From: CAYPZU01 sp964415395
Lineage (GTDB): Bacteria > Chlamydiota > Chlamydiia > Chlamydiales > SM23-39
Assembly: GCA_964415395.1 (NCBI GenBank)
Contig: CAYPZU010000085.1
Location: 1-7,572, forward strand
DNA: 7,572 nucleotides
Direction of reading: 5' to 3'
Shown: in pieces, positions 1 through 6,235 of the stretch
How the letters are laid out: the number at the start of each line of letters is the position of its first letter
Numbering within the stretch: position 1 is the stretch's first letter
Notes under the pieces: generated by a model
Database searches by the model: none
The model's input: the letters and a program-made list of their open reading frames with translations, nothing else
Told to the model about the DNA's origin: nothing
Made by a program: the position numbers and the translations under genes

Positions 1-2
1 CC

Positions 3-212
3 TATCCTGTCCCTCTTATACGGCAGGTTCTGGAGAGATATGCAACGGTCTCATCGTTTTTATCGTTCCATCATTTGATCGTTGATTTTTGGTATGAAAG
101 AGGGCTGCTCTCGTTGAATCGAGGTTATGCAACACACCCTCTCGGGATTCTTAACCTTGAGATTTGCGATGATTTTGTGTCGATTTTTGTGCCGAATGAC
201 GGCCGAAATTAA
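3..212 (+). CDS. possible 3' end of an upstream gene, cut by the window edge (unrecognised)
   Basis: A reading frame is open from the left edge for 69 codons and ends at a TAA at 210-212. No start is required inside the window, so this could be the C-terminus of a gene lying to the left. The translation mixes hydrophobic and charged residues and ends in VPNDGRN. I recognise no domain or family in it. An open stretch this long can occur by chance among six frames, and the region has lower GC than the clear genes, so the call is weak. It shares the frame of the following CNBD gene but is separated from it by stops at 210-212 and 303-305. The alternative is that all of 1-350 is intergenic. Confidence 0.3.
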   Translation, partial: YPVPLIRQVLERYATVSSFLSFHHLIVDFWYERGLLSLNRGYATHPLGILNLEICDDFVSIFVPNDGRN

Positions 213-350
213 TATTGTGACGAAATCTTAATGAGGCCGGAGGCCACAAAAAACGGCCAAAAGGGCGCAAGATCAATCATTAAGAAAAACGAGATCCATT
301 CCTAGACTTTTTTCCTCTTTCGATTTAGATATCAAGTTAGAGAGAATCGA
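213..350. other. intergenic leader upstream of the CNBD-CPBP gene
   Basis: No credible gene is visible here. The stretch contains a small GGCC-GGA-GGCC repeat at 235-245, an A-rich run, and a T-rich run at 308-320 before the next gene. A 24-codon ATG frame at 231-305 lacks a ribosome binding site and is not called. The region most likely holds the promoter and leader of the gene starting at 351. Confidence 0.5.
303..331 (+). promoter_or_regulatory. weak candidate sigma-70-type promoter
   Basis: TAGACT (303-308) and TAGATA (326-331) are separated by 17 bases. They match TTGACA and TATAAT at 4/6 and 3/6 positions. Transcription would start about a dozen bases before the ATG at 351, leaving a very short leader that contains the purine-rich AGAGAG (339-344) as a possible ribosome binding site. 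The spacing is good but the boxes are poor, so this is a candidate only. Confidence 0.2.
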
Positions 351-1517
351 ATGGAACCGAACGAACTGCTTAAGTTTCTGAAAAGCAACGAGCTCTTCAA
401 AGAGCTTGACGACGCCGAGCTGTCGTCTCTCCTTCCATTGCTTGAAGAGAAAACATTCCGAAAAGACGAATGGGTCATTAGAGAAGGGGAAACAGGAGAA
501 AACCTCTTTCTGATTCTCTCGGGACGCGCCGAAATCATCAAGGAGCAGACCGAGGAAAAGGAATTTCAGCTTCTCGGCCTGCTCGAACCTGGCGACTGGG
601 TCGGAGAGATGGCCCACTTTGAAAAAGACAGAAGGTCAGCCTCGATCCGTCCTATTGAAGAAGTGAGCGTTCTGATCCTTTCCCTGGAAGATTTAAGCCG
701 AGCGCCCGACAAACAGAAAATCTACTCCAAAATCATCCACCGCCTCACGACGCGCATCAGTCAAAGGCTCCGAAAAACCGACGAAAACCTCCTGGATGCG
801 CTGAAGGAAAAACTCAGCCTTCTGCAGGCCCACAGCCGGCTCGCGAAAACCCTGATCCACTTGCTGATCGCGATTGCGATCTACTACAACCTATCGCGGG
901 CTTTCAGCACCTATCTCAGTAAATTCCAAGTCATTTCCGGCTACTTTACGCCGCTCATCGTCCTATTGATCGCCATCAGCTGCCTCTGGATCATGCTGAG
1001 TTCAGACTACCCCCTCTCCTACTACGGCTTAAGCCTTAAAAACTGGAAGCATGACCTTCTTTACGCCTTCCTCTATTCGATTCCCGCGATGGGCGTAATC
1101 TATTTAATCGCCTGGTTCTCCGTTAGATTTGTTCCGGCTGCAAAAGGGGAACCGATGTACTTTGATTTTGCCGGGCAGGATCCGAAAATCATGCTGCTGA
1201 TCTGGGGAACCTATTTCGCGCTCGTCCCATTGCAGGAGCTGATTGTCCGCGGATTTATGCAAACCTGCATGAGAAATTTTCTTCTAGGGCCGACCCGCGT
1301 CTTCTTTGCGATCCTCAGCTCGAATCTTGTATTCGAGCTGTTCCATACAATGAGAGGGATCTGGTTTTCCCTCTTTGTGTTCGGCTTCGGGATCTTTTGG
1401 GGATTTATCTATGAAAAGCAGAGGACGATCGTCGGCGTTTCTCTATCTCACGCCTTGCTGGCAGCCTGGGCGTTCCTCTTCCTGAACTTCCAGCACCTGC
1501 TGACGCTCGTCCCCTGA
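351..1517 (+). CDS. cyclic-nucleotide-binding domain fused to a CPBP (CAAX protease/Rce1-like) membrane protein
   Basis: This 388-residue protein has two parts. Residues about 10-120 form a CNBD (cNMP-binding beta-roll). Its phosphate-binding cassette is visible at 81-97 as GDWVGEM...RRSA, with the Glu (E86) and Arg (R95) that in known CNBDs contact the ribose and cyclic phosphate. A charged helical linker (about 120-165) leads to a membrane domain with roughly seven hydrophobic segments (about 167-183, 196-216, 236-258, 279-298, 315-335, 337-355, 360-380). That domain carries CPBP-type motifs: QELIVR at 295-300 in place of EExxxR, FELFH at 328-332 matching FxxxH, and HALLA at 367-371 where HxxxN is usual. 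The first Glu and the Asn of the family are therefore replaced, so proteolytic activity is doubtful. I infer a membrane protein whose output is gated by a nucleotide or by the CNBD as a structural module. The ATG at 351 is the only plausible start; an in-frame stop lies at 303-305 and a weak AGAGAG precedes it. The gene stands alone on the plus strand and converges with 1528-1929. Confidence 0.88.
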   Translation: MEPNELLKFLKSNELFKELDDAELSSLLPLLEEKTFRKDEWVIREGETGENLFLILSGRAEIIKEQTEEKEFQLLGLLEPGDWVGEMAHFEKDRRSASIRPIEEVSVLILSLEDLSRAPDKQKIYSKIIHRLTTRISQRLRKTDENLLDALKEKLSLLQAHSRLAKTLIHLLIAIAIYYNLSRAFSTYLSKFQVISGYFTPLIVLLIAISCLWIMLSSDYPLSYYGLSLKNWKHDLLYAFLYSIPAMGVIYLIAWFSVRFVPAAKGEPMYFDFAGQDPKIMLLIWGTYFALVPLQELIVRGFMQTCMRNFLLGPTRVFFAILSSNLVFELFHTMRGIWFSLFVFGFGIFWGFIYEKQRTIVGVSLSHALLAAWAFLFLNFQHLLTLVP

Positions 1518-1527
1518 ATAGATTCTC

Positions 1528-1929
1528 TTACTTTTTCGACTGAGAGCTTTGAGCCTGGCGGGTAAAGTAGTGGTAAGAAGTGCCAGCCAAGAGTCCGATC
1601 ATTCCGAAAAAGATAAAGGGGAAAAGGATCGCGATCACCACGGTCGAAGCCCCGACGATGATCTCGGAAGTCCGGTCCCGCTTTTGAGCGAGCTGATAGA
1701 ACTTCTTGAGAAGCCCGTCTACATGCTCCGGCACAAAAATCCCAAGGGCCGTTCCAATCACCAGGAAGGCGAGGGCTGTTCCGATTCCTCCGAAGAAGAA
1801 TCCTTTCCAGGCGGAGAAGCCGCCAAGGATCAGCGCCGCGACCGTCAAAGTCTCGGAGATATGCCTGCGGGCGAAGTGTTTGAAGTCGGGCAGGTTATCT
1901 TTGATCTTATCGAATGTGTTCTTTTCCAT
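1528..1929 (-). CDS. small multi-pass membrane protein of unknown function
   Basis: This 133-residue protein is not one I recognise. It begins with a charged amphipathic stretch (1-25). A glycine-rich hydrophobic block follows (about 27-66, probably two membrane helices, with FFFGGIGTA inside). A basic hydrophilic loop (about 72-88, LLKKFYQLAQKRDR) precedes another hydrophobic block (about 89-116), and the tail is polar and ends in SQSKK. The layout suggests an inner-membrane protein with three or four helices and no visible catalytic motif. The ATG at 1927-1929 is preceded by AGGG with a 5-base gap, which supports this start. The opposite-strand frame over the same bases is hydrophilic and low in complexity, typical of a shadow. 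The gene follows the RND pump on the same strand after a 127-base AT-rich spacer, so it may have its own promoter. Its 3' end is ten bases from the stop of the convergent CNBD gene. Confidence 0.75.
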   Translation of the reverse strand: MEKNTFDKIKDNLPDFKHFARRHISETLTVAALILGGFSAWKGFFFGGIGTALAFLVIGTALGIFVPEHVDGLLKKFYQLAQKRDRTSEIIVGASTVVIAILFPFIFFGMIGLLAGTSYHYFTRQAQSSQSKK

Positions 1930-1978
1930 ACCATCCCTGATGGGTTGCTGCGGACGATGCCGCTATAATTCTTGCTTA

Positions 1979-2012
1979 ATTCTAAGTTAGTAAAATTAAT
2001 AATAATTATCAA
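1979..2012 (-). promoter_or_regulatory. weak candidate promoter for the small membrane protein gene
   Basis: On the minus strand TAGAAT (1984 down to 1979) matches the TATAAT box at 5/6 positions and would start transcription about 40 bases upstream of the ATG at 1929. The sequence above it is almost pure A/T, which could act as an UP-like element. No good -35 box sits at 16-18 bases; TTGATA (2012 down to 2007) is 22 bases away. In DNA this AT-rich a -10-like hexamer is easily found by chance. Confidence 0.22.
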
Positions 2013-2035
2013 TTATATAATTTAAACAAACTAAC
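1986..2035. repeat. nested AT-rich inverted repeat in the spacer after the RND operon
   Basis: Three pairs of complementary arms are nested. GTTAGT (1986-1991) pairs with ACTAAC (2030-2035), AAATTA (1993-1998) with TAATTT (2018-2023), and ATAATT (2002-2007) with AATTAT (2011-2016) around a 3-base loop. The 18 possible pairs are interrupted by bulges, and nearly all are A-T. The spacer core has almost no G or C, while the flanking genes are near 50%. It lies directly after the last gene of the efflux operon and could act as a weak transcription end, a processing site or a promoter-associated element. There is no GC stem with a clean T-run as in a canonical terminator. Confidence 0.45.
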
Positions 2036-2056
2036 AAGCCTTGTCGTTTTAATTAC

Positions 2057-5000
2057 TTATGGCTGTTTAGATCGCGAGGAGAGCGAGACCCGCAGCCGTT
2101 CCTGGAGAATCTCGAAATAGTAATAGAGGACGGGAGTGAGGAGGAGGGTAAGCAGCTGGGATATAATGAGGCCGCCGACGATGCAGATCCCCAGAGAGCG
2201 GACGCTGGCGGCAAACGCCCCTCCGATTCCGAGGGCGATCGGGACTGCGCCCATCATAGCGGCCAAAGTCGTCATCAAGATCGGGCGGAAGCGGATCAGG
2301 GACGCTTCGATGATGGCGTCGCGAGGGGATTTCTTTTCCTCGTCTACCGCCACAATCGCAAAGTCGACCATCATGATCCCGTTCTTCAGCACAATTCCAA
2401 TTAGAAGAATGAGTCCGACGAAGGAGTAGAGCGAAAGGGTCTCATTGAAGATATAGAGGCTGAGGAGCCCTCCTAAAAGAGCCGGCGGGAGAGCGCTCAT
2501 AACGGTCAGAGGATGGATGAAGCTTTCATAGAGAATTCCGAGAACGACATAGATAACGAAAAACGCCACGAGCATCAAATAGCTAAGGCTCGCGAGAGAC
2601 TCGCTGAATACCTGGGCCGTTCCAATGACTTGCCCATAAACAGCCTCAGGCTTGTCCTCGGCGACGATCTCTTTCAGGGTTTTGAGAACGGTGCCGAGAG
2701 GCACTTCCGAGGCCGGATTGAAGGAGATGCCGACCGCCGGGAGGCCGTTGATGTGGTTGACTGTCAGGGGGCCGACGGTTTCGCTCGGCTCGGCAATTTC
2801 GGAAAGGGGAATCAAAGCCTGGGTTTTGGGAGAGCGGACGTAGAGGGAGCTGAGGACGGTCGGATTTTTATAGAATTCGGGAAGCGTCTCTATGATCACA
2901 TCGTACTGGTTGATCGCCCCGTTGATCTGGGAGATTTTGTTGTTTGAATAGGCGTAGGTCAGAAACAGCTCGATATCCTGCGCGCTGAGGCCGAAATTGG
3001 CAGCCCGGTCGCGCAAAACCCGGAAGGCCCATTTCGGCTGCTGGATTCTTAAGTCGGAAGAGACCTGGGAAAAATGGGGATGGGCTCTCACCTTTTCGAG
3101 TAGCTTGGGGCCGTATTCATAAAGCGCCTTGGGATCTATGCTCGTGAGCGAATATTGGTAAAGCGCCTGCGCCGTTGTGCCGACCTGCAGGTTGATCAGC
3201 GGGATCGGAGAGAGGTAGGCATTGATGCCAGGGATCTCTTTGAACTGCGCAGAGAGATCTTTGATCACGGCCTGCATCGGCTCCCTGTCGAAATAGGGTT
3301 TCAGCCGGAGAAAGAGAACCCCTTCATTCGGGTTTGTATAGGAGCTGATCGAAATAACCGATTCGACGTTGGGATCCTCGACGATGATCTGGCTGAGTTT
3401 CTCGTGGTATTCATTCATCAGATAGGGAGACGTCCCGTCCCGGGCGACAGTGTAAGCCTGTATGAACCCTACATCGTTATCCGGAATGAAATCGGTGGGA
3501 AGCCTTGTATAAAGGAAGAGCGACAGGACGATGCTGGCCGTTCCCACAAGGAGCATCGAGATCCGATGCTCCAGCGCCCACAAGAGACACGGTTTGTATA
3601 GATCGCGGAGCCAATCCATAATCCGGTCGGAAAACGCCTCCATCCGGGTTTTTTTGTTTGGATCGTAGGGTTTGATGAACCGGCTCGAGAGAAGCGGGGT
3701 GAGCGTCAGGGAGACGACGCCCGAAAAAAGAACGACCGTTACAATCGTAACGGCAAATTCCCGGAAGAGCTTGCCGATGACGCCAGCCATAAAAAGCATC
3801 GGGATAAAGGCGGCGGTGAGGCAAAGGGTCATGCTGAGAACGGTCACGCTGATCTCTTTGGATCCTCGGATGGACGCCTCGACAGGAGCTTCCCCCATCT
3901 GGACATGGCGGACGTTATTCTCCAGAACAACGATCGCGTCATCGACGAGGAAGCCGACCGAAAGGGTGATCGCGAGCAGGGAAAGGAGATTCAGGCTGAA
4001 TCCAAAAAAAAGAATGAGCGCAAAGGTCCCCAAAATGCAGACAGGGAGAGCGAGGGAAGGAATCACCGTATTGAGCGCCTTGCCCAAAAACAGATAGATG
4101 ATGATGACGACAAGAAACAGGGCAAACACAAGAGTGAGCTGAACATCGAGAATCCCCTCTAAAATCGCGCGGGACTGATCGTAGAGAGTCACGATTTTCA
4201 GCGTATCGGGAATTTGCGCTTCCAAATCCCCGAGCATTTTTTTCACGCTTTCGACAACGCGGACTGTATTCGATCCAGGGAGGCGCTGGATGCCGAGAAT
4301 GATGCAGCTGTGGCTTTCGTCTTTCGTGACGAATTCATCGAAAAATTTATCGTTCTGGACGCTGTCGAGAGCCCGTCCGATATCTTTAACCTTGAGAAGG
4401 GAGCCGTCTTCATTTTTTACAACAAGGTCGGCATAAGGCTCTGCCGTAAAGATCTGGCCGTCGGCGTCGATCACGAAATTTTCCCTATTGCCCCATAAAA
4501 GACCCAAAGGAAGATCGACGTTGCCCTGCCGCAACGTGCGCGTGACTTCATCGATGCCAATCTCTTTCGCTGCAAGTTTTTCAGGATCGACCTGAACCCT
4601 TACGGCGAAAGGGGAGCCGTAAGTGACAACCTGCGCCACGCCTTCGATCATCGAAAGGCGCTGGCCGATAAACGTGTTCCCATAGTCGAACAGCTGTCCA
4701 GCTGTCATATTGTCCGAATAGAGAACGTAATAGAGGACTGGAGTCGCCGCCGGATTGACTTTTTCATAAGTGGGATTGTTGGGCAGATCCGAAGGGAGCA
4801 GGGGCTGGGCTCTGCTGATCGCCGCCTGGACGTCGGTCGACGCCGCGTCGATGTTGCGGGCGAGGCTGAACTGCAAAATGATGTTCGAGGAGCCTGTATT
4901 GCTCGTGGAAAAAATCGTATTGATCCCCTGGATCGAGGAGAATTGCTGTTCGAGGGGAGTGGCGATCGAATTGGCCATCGTCTCGGGGCTGGCGCCGGGA

Positions 5001-5152
5001 TAGAGAACCGTCACCTGAATCGTTGGAAGATCGACGTTCGGAAGGTCGCTGACGGGAAGGGCGAAATAGGAGACGGCGCCGATGAAAAACACCGACAGCG
5101 TAATCAGAACGGTCATGACAGGGCGTCGGATGAACGGCTCGGAAAGGCTCAC
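2057..5152 (-). CDS. RND multidrug efflux permease, AcrB/MdtB-MdtC type
   Basis: This is the inner-membrane, proton-driven pump subunit of a tripartite RND exporter. It has 1031 residues, the usual full length. The order is TM1 (about 10-31), a first large periplasmic part (32-335), TM2-TM6 (about 336-486), TM7 (about 530-548), a second periplasmic part (549-850) and TM8-TM12 (about 853-1010). The proton-relay residues are present: D404-D405 in GFLVDDAIVVLEN (TM4), K923 in VLKNGIMMVD (TM10) and R956 before PILMTT (TM11), matching AcrB D407, D408, K940 and R971. The N-terminus (RRPVMTVLI, LPVSDLPNVDLP, YPGASPETM) and the DVQAAI segment resemble MdtB/MdtC most. Those two normally form a mixed trimer, whereas only one permease is encoded here, so a homotrimer is likely. 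The start is GTG at 5150-5152, directly after the adaptor stop, with AGGGAGGA just upstream. Substrates cannot be read from the sequence. An eight-A/T run (4004-4011) and a seven-base run (3649-3655) lie within the gene without breaking the frame. Confidence 0.97.
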   Translation of the reverse strand: MSLSEPFIRRPVMTVLITLSVFFIGAVSYFALPVSDLPNVDLPTIQVTVLYPGASPETMANSIATPLEQQFSSIQGINTIFSTSNTGSSNIILQFSLARNIDAASTDVQAAISRAQPLLPSDLPNNPTYEKVNPAATPVLYYVLYSDNMTAGQLFDYGNTFIGQRLSMIEGVAQVVTYGSPFAVRVQVDPEKLAAKEIGIDEVTRTLRQGNVDLPLGLLWGNRENFVIDADGQIFTAEPYADLVVKNEDGSLLKVKDIGRALDSVQNDKFFDEFVTKDESHSCIILGIQRLPGSNTVRVVESVKKMLGDLEAQIPDTLKIVTLYDQSRAILEGILDVQLTLVFALFLVVIIIYLFLGKALNTVIPSLALPVCILGTFALILFFGFSLNLLSLLAITLSVGFLVDDAIVVLENNVRHVQMGEAPVEASIRGSKEISVTVLSMTLCLTAAFIPMLFMAGVIGKLFREFAVTIVTVVLFSGVVSLTLTPLLSSRFIKPYDPNKKTRMEAFSDRIMDWLRDLYKPCLLWALEHRISMLLVGTASIVLSLFLYTRLPTDFIPDNDVGFIQAYTVARDGTSPYLMNEYHEKLSQIIVEDPNVESVISISSYTNPNEGVLFLRLKPYFDREPMQAVIKDLSAQFKEIPGINAYLSPIPLINLQVGTTAQALYQYSLTSIDPKALYEYGPKLLEKVRAHPHFSQVSSDLRIQQPKWAFRVLRDRAANFGLSAQDIELFLTYAYSNNKISQINGAINQYDVIIETLPEFYKNPTVLSSLYVRSPKTQALIPLSEIAEPSETVGPLTVNHINGLPAVGISFNPASEVPLGTVLKTLKEIVAEDKPEAVYGQVIGTAQVFSESLASLSYLMLVAFFVIYVVLGILYESFIHPLTVMSALPPALLGGLLSLYIFNETLSLYSFVGLILLIGIVLKNGIMMVDFAIVAVDEEKKSPRDAIIEASLIRFRPILMTTLAAMMGAVPIALGIGGAFAASVRSLGICIVGGLIISQLLTLLLTPVLYYYFEILQERLRVSLSSRSKQP

Positions 5153-6235
5153 CTATCCTCCCTTGACCGAGGCTTTGGCCCCGTTGAACAGATTGAGCTG
5201 CCCTTCAGTCACGACTTCTTCCCCAGCCTGGATCCCTTCGAGGACAATCACGGCGTCTTCCTGCCTCTGCCCCAATTTAAGGGCCCGCTGCTCAACCGTA
5301 TGGTCTCCTTTAAGCACAAAAGCAATCGGTCCATGCTGGGTCATGACCACAGCTGAATAAGGCATCGTAATCGCTTTTTGGGAAATGTAAAGGAGAAGCC
5401 GGGTTCGGATGAACTGCCCGGGCCATAAATTCCGCTCCTGGTTTTGGAATATCCCCCGGAGCTTGATCATCCCTGTTTTCTCCTCGACCTGATTGTCGAG
5501 CATGTACAGGCATCCCTCGAACGTTTCCACTTTAAAATCTTCATAGGCGGCGATCACCTTGAGCGGCGCTCCGCTCTGTTTTATCGCCTTCTGGATCCGG
5601 GGCAATTGGATCTCCGGGACTGAAAAGGTAACAAAGATCGGATCGATCTGGTTGAGCGTAACGAGAGATTGGCTTCCGTCTGCCTTGATCAAATTTCCGA
5701 AATCGATTTGCAGAATCCCGGTCAGACCGTCGATGGGAGCGTAAATCCAGCAGTAGTCGAGGTTGATCGCAGCGCGGTCGACAGCAGCGCGGTTTCTTTG
5801 AACTATCCCTAAAGTGGATGCATAGTTGGCCTGCAGGGTTTCGTAGTCGATCTGGGAATAGTATTCATCTTTGACCAGCGTTTTGTACCGCTTCACTTTC
5901 TCTTCAGCAATCGCGAGATCGGCCAGACTCTGCTCGAGCGCCCCTTTCGCCTCGTTCAAGGCGGCTTCATAGGGCTTTGAGTCGATCGTGAAGAGAAGAT
6001 CGTCCTTTTTCACTTCCTGGCCCTGGCTGAAACAGACGCCGGTCAGCTCCCCTTCGATGCGGGAGCGAACCTGGATGCTCGTAATCGGCTCCACATGCCC
6101 CAGCCCTTCCAGGAAAATGGGAATGTCTTTGGCTTCAGACCGGGCAATTTTAACCGGGAAAACCTGCGCAGGCGCTTCTTTTTTTTCTTCGCTGCAGCCC
6201 GCGAGGAGAAGAAGAACGATTACTGCGTAGCGCAT
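5153..6235 (-). CDS. RND periplasmic adaptor (membrane fusion protein) lipoprotein, MdtA-like
   Basis: This adaptor links the inner-membrane pump to the outer-membrane channel. It has 360 residues. The very short signal peptide ends in a lipobox, LAGC (11-14), so Cys14 should be lipidated and anchor the protein to the inner membrane; S15 at +2 does not suggest retention by an Asp signal. The first half of the lipoyl-like domain is at about 45-88 (VRSRIEGELTGVCFSQGQEVKKDDLLFTID), a helical hairpin spans about 88-158, and the second lipoyl half is YAPIDGLTG with VDxGN-like IDFGN at about 165-181. The beta-barrel and membrane-proximal domains follow (about 195-355, including LDNQVEEKTGMIKLRG and WPGQF). 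The pattern is close to MdtA. The ATG at 6233-6235 lies within the end of the outer-membrane factor gene, preceded by GAGGAGG. The stop TAG abuts the pump GTG. An eight-A run encodes part of codons 16-20, just after the lipidated Cys, and the frame is intact. Confidence 0.95.
   Translation of the reverse strand: MRYAVIVLLLLAGCSEEKKEAPAQVFPVKIARSEAKDIPIFLEGLGHVEPITSIQVRSRIEGELTGVCFSQGQEVKKDDLLFTIDSKPYEAALNEAKGALEQSLADLAIAEEKVKRYKTLVKDEYYSQIDYETLQANYASTLGIVQRNRAAVDRAAINLDYCWIYAPIDGLTGILQIDFGNLIKADGSQSLVTLNQIDPIFVTFSVPEIQLPRIQKAIKQSGAPLKVIAAYEDFKVETFEGCLYMLDNQVEEKTGMIKLRGIFQNQERNLWPGQFIRTRLLLYISQKAITMPYSAVVMTQHGPIAFVLKGDHTVEQRALKLGQRQEDAVIVLEGIQAGEEVVTEGQLNLFNGAKASVKGG
5156..5163 (-). promoter_or_regulatory. 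ribosome binding site deciding the GTG start of the pump
   Basis: On the minus strand AGGGAGGA is followed by TAG and then GTG. The Shine-Dalgarno sequence lies in the last codons of the adaptor gene (Lys-Gly-Gly-stop), with four bases between GG and the start. It supports GTG at 5152 and implies coupled translation. Confidence 0.8.

Noticed and set aside
235..258. GGCC repeats that could form a terminator hairpin after the possible upstream gene
   Set aside because: The stem is only four bases with a 3-base loop and no following T-run on the plus strand.
231..305. 24-codon ATG frame in the leader of the CNBD gene
   Set aside because: It has no ribosome binding site and no sign of coding selection.
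273..617. 114-codon minus-strand frame over the start of the CNBD gene
   Set aside because: It lies opposite a clear CNBD coding sequence with recognisable motifs; its translation has no domain character, so it is a shadow.
1549..1968. 139-codon plus-strand frame opposite the small membrane protein
   Set aside because: The translation is highly charged and low in complexity, as expected for the antisense of a hydrophobic gene. The minus-strand frame has a better start site and membrane-protein character.
1964..1969. Perfect TATAAT on the plus strand
   Set aside because: No -35-like box lies at a suitable distance, and it would drive transcription antisense into the pump gene end with no gene to serve.
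1992..2010. Fur-box-like sequence on the minus strand (GATAAT-TATTAT-like)
   Set aside because: It matches about 13 of 19 consensus positions, but in a nearly pure A/T stretch this is expected by chance and the symmetrical half is poor.
2036..2047. ACAA-GCC-TTGT mini-hairpin after the pump stop
   Set aside because: A four-base stem is too short to be a credible terminator.
2513..2947. 144-codon plus-strand frame and several similar ones within 2136-5356
   Set aside because: All lie antisense to the full-length, motif-complete RND permease or its junction with the adaptor; none has a recognisable domain.
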